In this document: positions 1 through 8,986 of the stretch, in pieces | Numbering within the stretch: position 1 is the stretch's first letter | Layout of the letters: each line of letters opens with the position of its first letter | NCBI GenBank assembly: GCA_046348995.1 | Contig: JAXMDB010000015.1 | Span: forward strand, 1 to 64,000 | Length of the DNA: 64,000 nt | Reading direction: 5' to 3' | Origin: JANNSX01 sp046348995 | Lineage (GTDB): Bacteria > Pseudomonadota > Alphaproteobacteria > Rhizobiales > Hyphomicrobiaceae | Program-made: the position numbers and the translations under genes | Notes under the pieces: model-generated | Told to the model about the DNA's origin: nothing | Databases searched by the model: none | The model's input: the letters and a program-made list of their open reading frames with translations, nothing else

Positions 1-29
1 CGCATACGAACTAATTTCTGCACTCCAAA

Positions 30-51
30 TAGCTACCACATAGCTACCACC
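30..51. repeat. Tandem 11-bp repeat, possible integrase arm sites
   Basis: Two adjacent copies of TAGCTACCAC(A/C) lie about 100 bp left of the tRNA-His fragment. Tandem short repeats at this distance from an attachment core are typical of arm-type sites for tyrosine recombinases. A related pair built on the same GGTAGC core, in the opposite orientation, is at 251-270. The role is inferred from position only; no integrase gene is in the window. Confidence 0.4.
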
Positions 52-152
52 TTCGTGAAGCCTGCTACTTTAGATTGTGACCTCATGAGAGAGATTCGTA
101 TGTGGAATCAATGCTACTGATAACTGCTGACATTTACTTAGGGTTGCCGACG

Positions 153-202
153 CCTGATTGTGGATCTGGGGGTCCCCCGTTCGATCCGGGGAGGCGGTAC
201 CA
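153..202 (+). other. tRNA-His 3' fragment (attachment-site remnant)
   Basis: These 50 bases fold as the 3' half of a tRNA. There is an anticodon stem with one T-T mismatch (153-157 with 165-169), a seven-base loop with anticodon GTG (160-162), a five-base variable loop, a perfect T-stem CCCCG/CGGGG around loop TTCGATC (180-186), the acceptor strand AGGCGGT (192-198), discriminator A199 and CCA (200-202). Anticodon GTG means histidine. U72 plus A73 is the unusual tRNA-His form known from part of the Alphaproteobacteria. Bases 127-152 show no D-arm and no matching 5' acceptor strand, so this is not a complete gene. The mismatch at 155/167 suggests that homology to the true tRNA starts near 156, inside the anticodon arm, a common crossover point of tRNA-targeting integrases. 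The element would lie to the left and old chromosome to the right. Confidence 0.75.
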
Positions 203-918
203 ATAAAATCAAGAGCTAACGACCCCGGCGCACCAAACTACAAGCGCCCGGGGTAGCACATGGGTAGCAGAATCGGATGCGACTGCAGGTCCTTCTGCGC
301 TCCGTTGGGATTACCCCGCCGCCTAACTCGCCGAGCCTTTGGATAGCTCTCAGACCCAACGCGCTGGCTTGCGAAACTGCGACCATGCCGGACCCACGGG
401 GGCCGGCCGCGGCCACCGACGACACCGACTTCGCCCTTACTCTCGAAGAGGTCGCTGGCCGCTATGCGGCGGCCCATCCACGAACGCTGAGACCCCGTCG
501 GCGGACTGCGTCTCCGGACACCCTCGATTGTCGGACGGCTGCGACAGCGCCCGGCGAGAAACCCAACATCATCGCTTGCAGCAGATCCAGGGAAATCGAC
601 CTGCCCGCATTGATGCTCTTCGTCATCCGCCGCACCGGATCGTCAGCCGGCTGCGCGTAGCGTGGTATCGTCTGCGGCTGACTGTGTCGGCGTTGTCACC
701 CGCGAGCAGGTGGCGAGCTGCCCGGCACCACGGCCGCGCGCAAACGCCGGTCTCCCAGGAATGCACCTGGCAACACCACCGATAGTGGCATCGACATCCG
801 AGGCCATTCGCCTGGCTCGCGAGAGTCCGGGGGCGAGTGTCGGCAGGTCCGCATTTCGAGCTTTGCCGGCATCCGCCTGTTCATGGCCAATGCCGGCTGA
901 CGTGTGCGGTGCTGGAAC
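203..918. other. Region without a recognisable gene
   Basis: About 700 bp between the tRNA fragment and the dimethylformamidase-like gene. Short open frames exist on both strands (for example 277-660 and 339-785, plus strand), but none has a ribosome-binding site, a recognisable domain or normal amino-acid composition; they are arginine- and alanine-rich shadows of high-GC DNA. It may hold decayed element DNA. A tandem GGTAGC-type repeat lies at 251-270. Confidence 0.5.
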
Positions 919-3138
919 CTATTCAGTCAGCTTGCTGAACGGTGCTGCGTCGGCGAACCGTCGTAGGGCATTGGTCGTCAAGCGCGCCACCTCGTTGTCG
1001 TAGCCATTCCAGGCCATAGCGGCCGGCCAAGCGATCGAGCCGACGGAGAGCACGGCGCCACCGCCGGCCGTCTCGAAGAACACGAGATCGGACCTGACAG
1101 CCTCGCTCTGCGTGCCGGTCATATCGGGCGTCGGATCGAGTAGGTCCTCGGGCGCCATCAAATAGATGTCCGTGTGCCGTAGCGTCGAGCCGAGGATCAG
1201 CGCATGTGCGGGTGTCCCGAGCGCAACGTCGGCGCGGTCGATCTCGAGCCCGGCCGCGCCTTGGCCTGCCAGACCGAAATTACCGAACGCTCGCCCCGCT
1301 GTCCGATCGATCCCCTCGAAGAGGAATGCGGCACGGGCGTCACCGGCGGCGGGCGTCAAGGCGTAGGCTTCCGAGATATCGAAGCCTTGTGAGCTCATGA
1401 CGACGCCGGCGAGTGCGCCGGAGGATCGTCCATTGCGCCGCCACAGGCCGCCATACTCTCCCGTGAACGCGTGATGGAATTGCCCGATGCCCGGCTCCCA
1501 CGGCCGAATCCCCGCCTCTGAGCGGCGGCACTCGATGACGCCCGGCTCGTGCTCGGAAAAGGAGATGCGCCAGTAGAAGCCGTTGCCGCCCAGATACATG
1601 AGCCGGCCGCCGCGATCGAGAAACCCTTGCAGCGCATCGAGCATCGACTCCGAATGATACTCCGGGTGCGAGCCCGTCACGACGACGCGATAGCGCCGCA
1701 GCAGCGCGAGGCCGTCGCGATGCAAATCCTCGTCCGTGATAACGTCGTAGTCCGCCCCGATCGCATCGAGCCAGCCGGTGATATGGGTATCGGCGGCGAA
1801 TTGCCAGACGTTCGAGCCGAGCCCGCCGAGAAACCCCTTCACGCCCGGCTGGAAATCGACGACCGGCCGATTGCGTGAGCTGTAGAACACACCCGAGCCG
1901 TCGCCGTGCACCTCGTAGAAAGAGAAGCCGAGCTCAGGATGCTCCTGCAGGAACGCATGGTGGCGGTCGATCTCGACGAGCCGTCCCATGCCGATCTCGG
2001 TTCCCGGCACGTCGAGGCCGAGCCGATGATTGGCATAGGCCATGTAGCTCGCCGTCGGCAGCAAGAGGCATACCGCATTGCCGGTCGCCCGATTGCGCGG
2101 CGGACGCACGACGAAGGTGCAGTCGAACGGCGGGCCGTCCCCATCGGGAACGAGATGGATGGCGTAGACGCCGCTCCGCAAATCGCCGGGCACGGTGAAG
2201 GTGAAATCCGTTTGCCAGCCGGCGTCCGTCATGTCGTCGGCATGGAAGTGGATGGCGGAATAGAGATCCGGACGCTGCGTGAAATCGCGCGCTTCGAGAG
2301 CCCAGCGCCAGCCGGTCACGGCGCGAGCCGGACATTGGCGTGTCATGCCGTCGAGGTGATGCGGAGACGCATCCTCGATGCGGCGCGAGCCGATATGGCG
2401 AGTGAAGTCCCAGAACCCCACGAGGTCCCGCGCCTTGCCCAGCGCCGCCGGCGTCGCAAGTCGGGCGAAGGCTTCGATGGGCGCGAGCACGGACGCAAAC
2501 AGCGCCGGACTGTCGAGCTTGCCATCGAAGCATTGCCCTCCGGGAGCGGTCGCGGCGAAGAGCAGACCCTCGACCTCCTTCGTGGACCAGGGCTCCATCA
2601 ATGGTACGCGCCCGGCCTCGATCGTCCGGCCATCGGGAGCGAGCGCTGCAAGTGTCATCTCTTGGCGCGCGGCATCATGGGTCGCGACGAGAACCGTCCA
2701 GGCCTTGAGCGGCACGTTGCGTTGAAGCGTGAGAGTCGTCGCACCGAGCGTAAAGACGGGCGCGCCCGCGGAAGTGAGGCCGAGCCTCGCGCCGCCGCCG
2801 GCGAAAGCCGCAATCGTGCTGCCTTCCCGTCCGAACCGTGTCGGCTCGATCGGAATGGCGAGCGTGAAGGTGGTGAGATCGGCCAGCACGCCACCGCGAT
2901 CGGCGATCTCCACATACGATCCCGGATGAATAGGCTGCGCACGGGCCTCACGAACACCGCACAGATCGGCGGCGACAACCTCGTGCTTCTCGCCGGGGCC
3001 CTCAGGATTGTGATCTCCCTGAATGATCCGGCGCAACTCGGCGCGATAGGTGGTGGCACCATAGGAGCCGGCCTTCACGGCGACGGTCTCGCCCGGCGCC
3101 ACGCTCCAGGGTGCACAGTAGCCGATCAGTGTCAGCAT
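919..3138 (-). CDS. dmfA2: N,N-dimethylformamidase-like large (beta) subunit
   Basis: A protein of 739 residues resembling the large subunit of N,N-dimethylformamidase, which hydrolyses dimethylformamide to dimethylamine and formate. The N-terminal third is a beta-rich LamG-like region and the C-terminal half (from about 355) is the family's catalytic domain. The characterised Paracoccus enzyme binds one iron through two tyrosines and a glutamate. By spacing, Y368, Y408 and E493 (in SHPEYHS) are the likely equivalents here, but this is my positional inference. The start chosen overlaps the stop of the small subunit by one base (TGATG), indicating translational coupling; an open frame continues upstream but only as a shadow. 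The substrate in this organism may be another small amide rather than dimethylformamide, since the flanking genes handle polyamine-like compounds. Confidence 0.85.
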   Translation of the reverse strand: MLTLIGYCAPWSVAPGETVAVKAGSYGATTYRAELRRIIQGDHNPEGPGEKHEVVAADLCGVREARAQPIHPGSYVEIADRGGVLADLTTFTLAIPIEPTRFGREGSTIAAFAGGGARLGLTSAGAPVFTLGATTLTLQRNVPLKAWTVLVATHDAARQEMTLAALAPDGRTIEAGRVPLMEPWSTKEVEGLLFAATAPGGQCFDGKLDSPALFASVLAPIEAFARLATPAALGKARDLVGFWDFTRHIGSRRIEDASPHHLDGMTRQCPARAVTGWRWALEARDFTQRPDLYSAIHFHADDMTDAGWQTDFTFTVPGDLRSGVYAIHLVPDGDGPPFDCTFVVRPPRNRATGNAVCLLLPTASYMAYANHRLGLDVPGTEIGMGRLVEIDRHHAFLQEHPELGFSFYEVHGDGSGVFYSSRNRPVVDFQPGVKGFLGGLGSNVWQFAADTHITGWLDAIGADYDVITDEDLHRDGLALLRRYRVVVTGSHPEYHSESMLDALQGFLDRGGRLMYLGGNGFYWRISFSEHEPGVIECRRSEAGIRPWEPGIGQFHHAFTGEYGGLWRRNGRSSGALAGVVMSSQGFDISEAYALTPAAGDARAAFLFEGIDRTAGRAFGNFGLAGQGAAGLEIDRADVALGTPAHALILGSTLRHTDIYLMAPEDLLDPTPDMTGTQSEAVRSDLVFFETAGGGAVLSVGSIAWPAAMAWNGYDNEVARLTTNALRRFADAAPFSKLTE

Positions 3139-3467
3139 CAGCGCGCTCCTTCCGCGCCGGCGACGCCGAGCGGCGGGCCTCCGTGCTCCCGCCATCGGCG
3201 TACGAAGACATCCCGCTCGGCTTCCGCGAGGCTGCTGTAGGCGACGCCTGGAATGTGCTCGAGCGGCTCGCCGCGCGCGGCCGGTAGACGGGCGAGCGTC
3301 CACCGCCGGTAGGGCTCGTCGCAGACGATGACGTACTTACCCTTGGGACCCTGGCAGCGCAGCAGATTGAGAACCCGCTGCAGGCCGGGACTGTGATAGC
3401 CGAACGGCTTGTTCAGGAACTCGCGCGCGTACGCGACGTCCTCGTCGGCGAGTTGATAGCGGGCCAT
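3138..3467 (-). CDS. dmfA1: N,N-dimethylformamidase-like small (alpha) subunit
   Basis: A protein of 109 residues matching the small subunit of dimethylformamidase, which packs against the large subunit and is needed for its stability. It begins MARYQLADEDVAYAREFL and holds the stretch GKYVIVCDEPYRRW. The start at 3467 is preceded by GAGGGAG at good spacing, and the stop is coupled to the large-subunit start. A longer frame running upstream overlaps the broken aminotransferase and is not this gene. Side-by-side alpha and beta genes are the known arrangement for this heteromeric amidohydrolase. Confidence 0.8.
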   Translation of the reverse strand: MARYQLADEDVAYAREFLNKPFGYHSPGLQRVLNLLRCQGPKGKYVIVCDEPYRRWTLARLPAARGEPLEHIPGVAYSSLAEAERDVFVRRWREHGGPPLGVAGAEGAR

Positions 3468-3478
3468 CGCAAGCTCCC

Positions 3479-4848
3479 TCAGGCGCGACGGATATCGGCA
3501 TGCACCTCGTCGAGCGTGCGCTTGAGGGTGTCGAAGAGCTCGTCGATCTCGGTCGGCTTGATGATGAAGGGCGGAGCGAGGACGATGGCTTGGCCGAGCG
3601 GACGGCAGATCAAGCCGTTGGCGAGCGCCTTGCGCGAGACCCGCTCGCTCACGCCGAGGCTGCCGGAGAACGCGGCCTTCGTCGCCTTGTCCGAGACCAT
3701 CTCGAGCGCACCCATGAGGCCAACGCCGCGCGCCTCTCCGACCATCGGATGGTCCGCCATCGCCATCAGCCGCCGCTGGAAGTGCGGCGCAACGGACGAG
3801 GTTGGCAAACGCGCCGTCGATCAGCTCGTCGAGCGCAGCGAGTGCAATCGAGCAGCCGGCCGGGTGCGATCCGTGGTGAACCCCGTCGGAAGCTCCTCGC
3901 GGGGGCACAGGCTGCAATCCGCTCGGTGATGCCGGGCGACAGGATCACGGCGCCCATCGGGAAGAAGCCTGCGGTCAGAACCTTGGAGGCGACCACGATA
4001 TCAGGCTCGATGCCGTAGGTGAGCGATCCCCAGAGCTCGCCCGTGCGTCCGAAGCCGCAGATCACCTCGTCGGCGATGAGCGGAATGCCGTACTTCTTCA
4101 ACACCGGCTGGATCGCCTGGAAGTAGCCGGCCGGAGGCGGGATGACGCCGCCCGCTCCGAGCACCGGCTCGGCGAAAAATCCACAGAAGAGCTCTGGTCC
4201 CGTATTGCGAATAGTCTGCTCGAGCTCGAGCGCCAGACGCGCCGAGAAGGCTTGCTCGCTCTCGCCGGGCAAGGCCTCGCGCCAGTGATGCGGAGAGGTC
4301 AGGTGGCGAACCTCGGGCAGCGGCAAGCCGGAGGCCGTGCGGACATAATCCTTGCCCGTCAGGCTCGCGGTCATGATCGTCATGCCGTGATAGGCGTTCT
4401 TGCGGCTGAGGAGCAGCCGACGATGCGGCTTGCCCTCCGCCTCGGCGAGGAACCAGAGCAGCTTGACGACCGTGTCGTTGGCCTCCGAGCCGGAGTTCGC
4501 GAACAGCACGCGATCAGCCTTCATCGGCGCGAGCTTGACCAGCCGCTCGGCCAGGTCGATGGCCGATTGGCTGACGCGCCCGAAGAAGGCGTGATAGGCG
4601 GGAAGCTTCGCATAGGCGCGCTGCGCCGCGGCGATCAGCTTCTCGTTGCCGAAGCCGAGCACGGCATTCCACAGCCCCGAGTTGCCTTCGAGATATCGGC
4701 GGCCATTGTCGTCGAAGATGTAGACGCCTTCCCCCCGATCGATGATGACCGGACCTTCCTCCTCGAGCGTCGGGATGTGAGAGAAGGGATGCAGAAAGGC
4801 GCTCGGATAGTTGCGGTTGGACATGATCTTCTCCGCTGGCGCATTCAA
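3479..4848 (-). pseudogene. Class III (PLP) aminotransferase, multiply frameshifted
   Basis: The N-terminal 300 residues are a normal class III aminotransferase of the omega-amino acid/polyamine:pyruvate type: GSEANDT cofactor-phosphate loop, DEVICGFGRTG, and the PLP lysine in VVASKVLTAGFFPMG. After residue about 315 the frame breaks. The expected continuation (EELPTGFTT, then GSHPAGCSIALAALDELIDG, then APHFQRRLMAMADHPMV) is spread over other frames, so two or three one-base indels fall between about 3785 and 3910. The total span, about 456 codons, equals a full-length enzyme, so nothing large is missing. Either a recent pseudogene or assembly error. ATG at 4824 (MSNRNYPS) is an alternative start. 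It lies between the amidase and the polyamine-type importer, so it would transaminate an imported or released amine. Confidence 0.8.
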
Positions 4849-4914
4849 GCGAGCGATCGCAGTGCCGCGACGCCGCCGCCAGCCTCCCTTGGGTTCAGGC
4901 TTTCAAGCTTGCAC

Positions 4915-4943
4915 GCCGCCCGGTTCCGGACGAGCCGGGCGGC
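4915..4943 (-). terminator. Strong hairpin downstream of the solute-binding protein gene
   Basis: A perfect nine-base stem (GCCGCCCGG with CCGGGCGGC) and an 11-base loop, about 16 bp after the stop of the binding-protein gene on the minus strand. There is no T-run, so it is either a weak or Rho-assisted terminator or an mRNA-stabilising hairpin separating the transporter genes from the aminotransferase. Confidence 0.45.
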
Positions 4944-4958
4944 GCATGGTATCGACGG

Positions 4959-6002
4959 TCAGTTCGCCTTCACGCGCGACCAGGCGCGGTCGTAGACCTT
5001 CAGATCCTCGCCGAGATCCTCGAAGATCTGCAGCTTGGCTCGCACGTCCTGCGGCGGATTGATCGAAGGATTGGACTTGAGCTCCGGCGGCAGCAGGTCG
5101 ACCGCTTTGAGATTGACCGAGCCGTTCGTCAGCATGGTCGAGTTCAGCGCCGAGATGTCGGGCCGGGTCATGAACTCCATGAACAGCTTCGCGTTCTCCT
5201 TATTCGGCGCCGTCTTCAGCATGCAGATGTCCTCTTGGTACATCGTCGCCCCCTCTGACGGGATGACGAAGCCGAGGTCCGTCGGGTTCTTGGTCACGTT
5301 GAGGACCGCGCCGACGTAGTAATGGGCGGCGGCGACGTCGCCCGACTCGACGAGCGGCATGACGTCGTAGCGAAAGGCCGCGACATTGGGTTTCTGCGCG
5401 AGGATGAACTCCTCGGCCGCCTTGACGTCGGCGGGATCGCGCGAGTTGACGGATTTGCCGTTCATGATCAGACCGATGCCGAGGGTCTCGCGCAGATCAT
5501 CCAGCAAGGTGATCTTGCCCGGGTTCTTGGCGGCGTACTCGAAGAAGTCCTTCCATGATGTCAGATCACCGCCGACGACCTTGCGGTTGTAGAAGATGCC
5601 GACGGGCCCCCAGGCGTAGGGTAGGCAGTAGTCGGCCTTGGGATCCTGCTTGGAGCGGAGTGCGCCGGGATCGATATTGGCGAATCCGGGCGACTTGTTG
5701 ATCTCGGTTTTCTCGAGCAGGCCCAACTGCAGCATGATGTCGTTCATGTGCACGGACGGCCAGATCAGATCGTAGCCGGTGGCGCCGGCCTGGATCTTGG
5801 CCAGCATCTCCTCGTTCGTCGAATAGGTGTCGAGGGAGACCTTGACGTCGTACTCCTTCGAGAACTTGTCGATCACCTCGGGATTGATGTACTCGCCCCA
5901 ATTGTAGAGATGCAGCTCGCCGGCAGCTTGTGACGGGAGCGATGCGCCGAGCGATGCGCTAAACAGCGCCGCGCCGAAGAGTAGGCCTTTGGCAAGTCTC
6001 AC
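4959..6002 (-). CDS. Polyamine-type ABC transporter substrate-binding protein (PotD/PotF-like)
   Basis: A 347-residue exported protein with a Sec signal peptide (cleavage near ASLPSQAAG, about residue 27) and the start of the mature protein typical of spermidine/putrescine-binding proteins (ELHLYNWGEYINPEVIDKF). The rest shows the type II periplasmic-binding fold (YDLIWPS, YAWGPVGIFYN). It captures a cationic organic solute in the periplasm for the two permeases encoded next. The four transporter genes are co-directional with short gaps, the permeases downstream of the ATPase and this gene last. Polyamine specificity is a family-level guess. Confidence 0.88.
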   Translation of the reverse strand: MRLAKGLLFGAALFSASLGASLPSQAAGELHLYNWGEYINPEVIDKFSKEYDVKVSLDTYSTNEEMLAKIQAGATGYDLIWPSVHMNDIMLQLGLLEKTEINKSPGFANIDPGALRSKQDPKADYCLPYAWGPVGIFYNRKVVGGDLTSWKDFFEYAAKNPGKITLLDDLRETLGIGLIMNGKSVNSRDPADVKAAEEFILAQKPNVAAFRYDVMPLVESGDVAAAHYYVGAVLNVTKNPTDLGFVIPSEGATMYQEDICMLKTAPNKENAKLFMEFMTRPDISALNSTMLTNGSVNLKAVDLLPPELKSNPSINPPQDVRAKLQIFEDLGEDLKVYDRAWSRVKAN

Positions 6003-6018
6003 GACTGTATCTCCTAGA

Positions 6019-6858
6019 CTATGAGTGTTTACGCGATCGGAAGTAGAGCCCGGCGCTCGCCACCAGGAACGAGAAGACGATCAGCAGCACGGCGAGCGCG
6101 TTGATCTGCGGTCGCAAGCCACGCCGCATCATCGCCAAGATGAAGAGCGGCAAGGTTTGCGTGTCGACGCCGGCAATGAAGTAGGTGATGACGACGTCGT
6201 CGAGCGAGATGATGAAGGCGAGCAGGAAACCGCCGATCACGCCGGGCATCAGCAGCGGCAGCGTCACGCGACGGAAGGTCGTCAACGGCGAGGCGCCGAG
6301 ATCGGCGGACGCCTGCTCGAGCGTCTGATCCATGGTGGCGAGGCGGGCCGAGACGACGACGAAGACGTAGCAGCTCAAGAACGTGCAATGGCCGATCACG
6401 ATCGTGACGAGGCCGAGCGTGACGCCAGCGCCCACGAAGAAGATCAGCAGCGCGATGCCGAGGACGATGTCGGGCATGATCATCGGCAGCAGCAACAGCA
6501 CGCGGTAGAACCGCTGCCCGACGAAGCGATAGCGGGCAAGCGCAAGCGCCGCAGCGGTCCCGGCGACGGTGGAGATCGTGCTGGCGGACAGTGCGATGAT
6601 CAGACTGTTGCGGACAGCCGCCAGGATGCGGTCCGGATTCTCGGTGAAGGCGGCGTCGAAGCTCGCGCCGGCAGGCTTCATTCCGAATAGGGCGCCGTAC
6701 CAATCGGTCGTGAACCCGGTCCACACGACCATGTTCACCGGATTGGCGTTGAATGAATAGGCGAAGATCAGCATCAGCGGCGCATAGAGAAACAGCACGA
6801 AGGCCATGCCGAACAGGTGCAGCGCCCAGGGACCGATCGAGTTCCGCCGCTTGGCCAC
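6019..6858 (-). CDS. ABC transporter permease, PotC-like
   Basis: A 279-residue inner-membrane permease with about six hydrophobic segments and the cytoplasmic EAA loop (EQASADLGASPLTTFRRV followed by LPLLMPGV) that docks on the ATPase. An N-terminal segment WALHLFGMAFVLFLYAPL and a C-terminal membrane segment ending in FRSRKHS are visible. It forms the translocation channel with the neighbouring PotB-like permease, whose gene ends one base upstream of this start. Length and pattern are normal for PotC/PotI. Confidence 0.9.
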   Translation of the reverse strand: MAKRRNSIGPWALHLFGMAFVLFLYAPLMLIFAYSFNANPVNMVVWTGFTTDWYGALFGMKPAGASFDAAFTENPDRILAAVRNSLIIALSASTISTVAGTAAALALARYRFVGQRFYRVLLLLPMIMPDIVLGIALLIFFVGAGVTLGLVTIVIGHCTFLSCYVFVVVSARLATMDQTLEQASADLGASPLTTFRRVTLPLLMPGVIGGFLLAFIISLDDVVITYFIAGVDTQTLPLFILAMMRRGLRPQINALAVLLIVFSFLVASAGLYFRSRKHS

Positions 6859-6859
6859 C

Positions 6860-7762
6860 TCAGCGCCCCTCCCGCTCGGCCCGCATGGACCGCCAGCCGA
6901 TCACGAGCAGGATCAGGAGCACGCTCGCCATCAACACCATCGAGAGGGCCGATCCGAAGGGCCAGTTGCGCGCCTGCAGGAATTGCCGCTCGATGACATT
7001 GCCGGTCATCTGCACTTTCGAGCCGCCGAGGAACGACGGGACGATGAAATTGCCGAGCGCCGGAATGAAGACGATCAAGCTCCCGCCAGCGATGCCCGGC
7101 GCCGTCAACGGCAGGATCACCCGCCGGAAGGTCTGCAACGCGTTGGCGCCGAGGTCTTGCGAGGCCTGAACGAGCGACCAGTCGAGCCGCTCGATGCTCA
7201 CATAGACGGGCAGGAACATGAAGGGCACGAGCACGTAGACGAGGCCGATGATCACGGCGACATCCGTGAACAACATATCCAGCGGCTGAGCGATCACGCC
7301 GAGCGACATCAGCGCCGTGTTGATCGTGCCGGTGGGACGCAGCAGGAGAAGCCAAGCATAGATGCGAACGAGCAGGTTGGCGAAGAACGGCAGCGTGACG
7401 AGGAAAAGCGCCAGGCTCTTCTTCTGCTCGCTCAGCCGGCTCACCCAGAAGGCGGCCGGATAGCAGAGGACGAGCGAGAGTACGACGGTCATGGCTGCAT
7501 ATTTGAGCGAGCTCAGGAAGATGCCGAGATAGAGGGGCTCGAACTCCTCTCCGCCGCCGAGCGGCCAACCGAAGATCCGCCCGTAGTTGTAGGGATAGAA
7601 CGACCAGGTGACGCCGCCATAGAGGCCCGGTTCCAGGAAGCTGTAGACGACCATGATGCCGAGCGGCACGAGGAAGCCGATGCCGAGCAGGATCGTCACC
7701 GGTGCGAGGAGACCCGCGAGCGCCCGCCTTCGGGCCACCGAGTTCGACCCCGCCGCGCTCAT
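6860..7762 (-). CDS. ABC transporter permease, PotB-like
   Basis: A 300-residue integral membrane permease. The EAA motif is VQASQDLGANALQTFRRV followed by LPLTAPGI. The N-terminal hydrophobic helix LAGLLAPVTILLGIGFLVPLG precedes the large periplasmic loop usual in PotB/PotH. The start overlaps the end of the ATPase gene by four bases, so the two are translationally coupled. It partners the PotC-like protein in a heteromeric channel. Confidence 0.9.
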   Translation of the reverse strand: MSAAGSNSVARRRALAGLLAPVTILLGIGFLVPLGIMVVYSFLEPGLYGGVTWSFYPYNYGRIFGWPLGGGEEFEPLYLGIFLSSLKYAAMTVVLSLVLCYPAAFWVSRLSEQKKSLALFLVTLPFFANLLVRIYAWLLLLRPTGTINTALMSLGVIAQPLDMLFTDVAVIIGLVYVLVPFMFLPVYVSIERLDWSLVQASQDLGANALQTFRRVILPLTAPGIAGGSLIVFIPALGNFIVPSFLGGSKVQMTGNVIERQFLQARNWPFGSALSMVLMASVLLILLVIGWRSMRAEREGR

Positions 7763-8907
7763 GCAGGCACCTTCGGGATGACGTGCAGGGATTGCGGCGC
7801 ATAGGTCAACCGGACAGGCGCGCCGGCCGTCAGGGCGGAAAGATCATCTCCGCGCGAGTGCCGCTGCAAAGTCTGCACTCTTGCATCGTTGGCGAGACGA
7901 ACGAACAGGCGAAGATCGAAGCCTGCGAACAGCACGTTCTCGATCGTGCCTTCGAGCACGGACCTGCCGCCGGAGTGGCTTCCGGCGAGCGACAGGTGCT
8001 CTGGCCGGATGATGACATCGACACTTGCACCGCCGGGGAAGCTCGCCTCCGTGACGTCGAGCGTCACGCCTCCGCCGATGTCGAGTTGGGTGCGACCCTC
8101 GGCGCGACGCACTTTGCCGGCGAGCACATTGCTCGTGCCGACGAACTCGGCGACCGTCCGGCTCGCGGGCGTGTCGTAGACCTCGGTCGGCGTTCCGACC
8201 TGGAGGATGCGCCCTTGATCCATGACCGCGATGCGGTCGCTCATGGTGAGCGCCTCCTCCTGATCATGGGTCACGAACAGGAAGGTGATGCCGACGGTGT
8301 GCTGCAGGTTCTTCAACTCGAGCTGCATCGCCTGCCGGAGCTTGCGATCGAGAGCCGAAAGAGATTCGTCGAGCAGCAAGAGCTTCGGGCGATTGATGAG
8401 AGCGCGGGCGAGCGCGACGCGCTGCTGCTGGCCACCCGAAAGTTGCGACGGCCGCCGGCGATCGAGGCCCGAAAGATTGACGAGCGCGAGAGCCTGCTTG
8501 ACGCGCTCCTCACGCTCGGGCCGCGCAACGCCCGAGACGGTGAGGCCGTAGCCGACATTCTCCGCCACCGTCATGTGCGGGAACAAGGCGTAGCTCTGAA
8601 AAACCGTGTTGAAGGGCCGGCGATGCGCTGGCAGGCCGCTCGTCGGTGCGTCGCCCAAGAAAATCTCGCCCTCGTCGAGGTCCTCGAATCCGGCGATCGC
8701 CTTCAGCAGCGTGGTCTTCCCGCACCCTGACGGCCCGAGCAGTGTCAGAAACTCGTTCGTGCGAATAGTGAGATCGATGCCGTCGAGCGGCGTCACGAAG
8801 CTCCCCTCGGGCGTCCGGAATCGCTTTCGCGCTCCCACCACCCGAAGCAGCGGAGCGCGCGTCCCGTCCTGCGAGGGCGCATTCATCTCGGGCTTCAGCA
8901 ATTGCAT
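7759..8907 (-). CDS. Polyamine-type ABC transporter ATP-binding protein (PotA-like)
   Basis: A 382-residue ATPase, first gene of the transporter operon. Walker A is GPSGCGKTT, the signature is LSGGQQQRVALARA and Walker B is LLLLDESLSALD. A C-terminal TOBE domain (about residues 295-380) is the normal regulatory tail of PotA/PotG. The likelier start is the internal ATG at 8886 (MNAPSQDG). It energises import by the two permeases and faces the divergent GntR gene across a short intergenic region. Confidence 0.9.
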   Translation of the reverse strand: MQLLKPEMNAPSQDGTRAPLLRVVGARKRFRTPEGSFVTPLDGIDLTIRTNEFLTLLGPSGCGKTTLLKAIAGFEDLDEGEIFLGDAPTSGLPAHRRPFNTVFQSYALFPHMTVAENVGYGLTVSGVARPEREERVKQALALVNLSGLDRRRPSQLSGGQQQRVALARALINRPKLLLLDESLSALDRKLRQAMQLELKNLQHTVGITFLFVTHDQEEALTMSDRIAVMDQGRILQVGTPTEVYDTPASRTVAEFVGTSNVLAGKVRRAEGRTQLDIGGGVTLDVTEASFPGGASVDVIIRPEHLSLAGSHSGGRSVLEGTIENVLFAGFDLRLFVRLANDARVQTLQRHSRGDDLSALTAGAPVRLTYAPQSLHVIPKVPA

Positions 8908-8986
8908 TTCTTACCGAGGTAGGACAGATTTCTGCGATTGAGGCCCCTCATATTGCATTTTGCTCCCGTGAAAAACAAGTTGATCT
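8908..8986. promoter_or_regulatory. Divergent promoter region between ABC operon and GntR gene
   Basis: This short AT-richer spacer must hold promoters for both the transporter operon (left) and the regulator (right). ATTGCATTT occurs at 8901-8909 and again at 8952-8960, which could be paired operator half-sites. No clear -35/-10 boxes can be assigned with confidence. Confidence 0.35.

Noticed and set aside
277..1003. Short plus-strand ORFs near the tRNA fragment, considered as integrase remnants
   Set aside because: No tyrosine-recombinase motif or ribosome-binding site can be found; composition looks non-coding.
1906..3240. 444-codon plus-strand open frame
   Set aside because: Antisense to the dimethylformamidase large subunit, with no recognisable domain.
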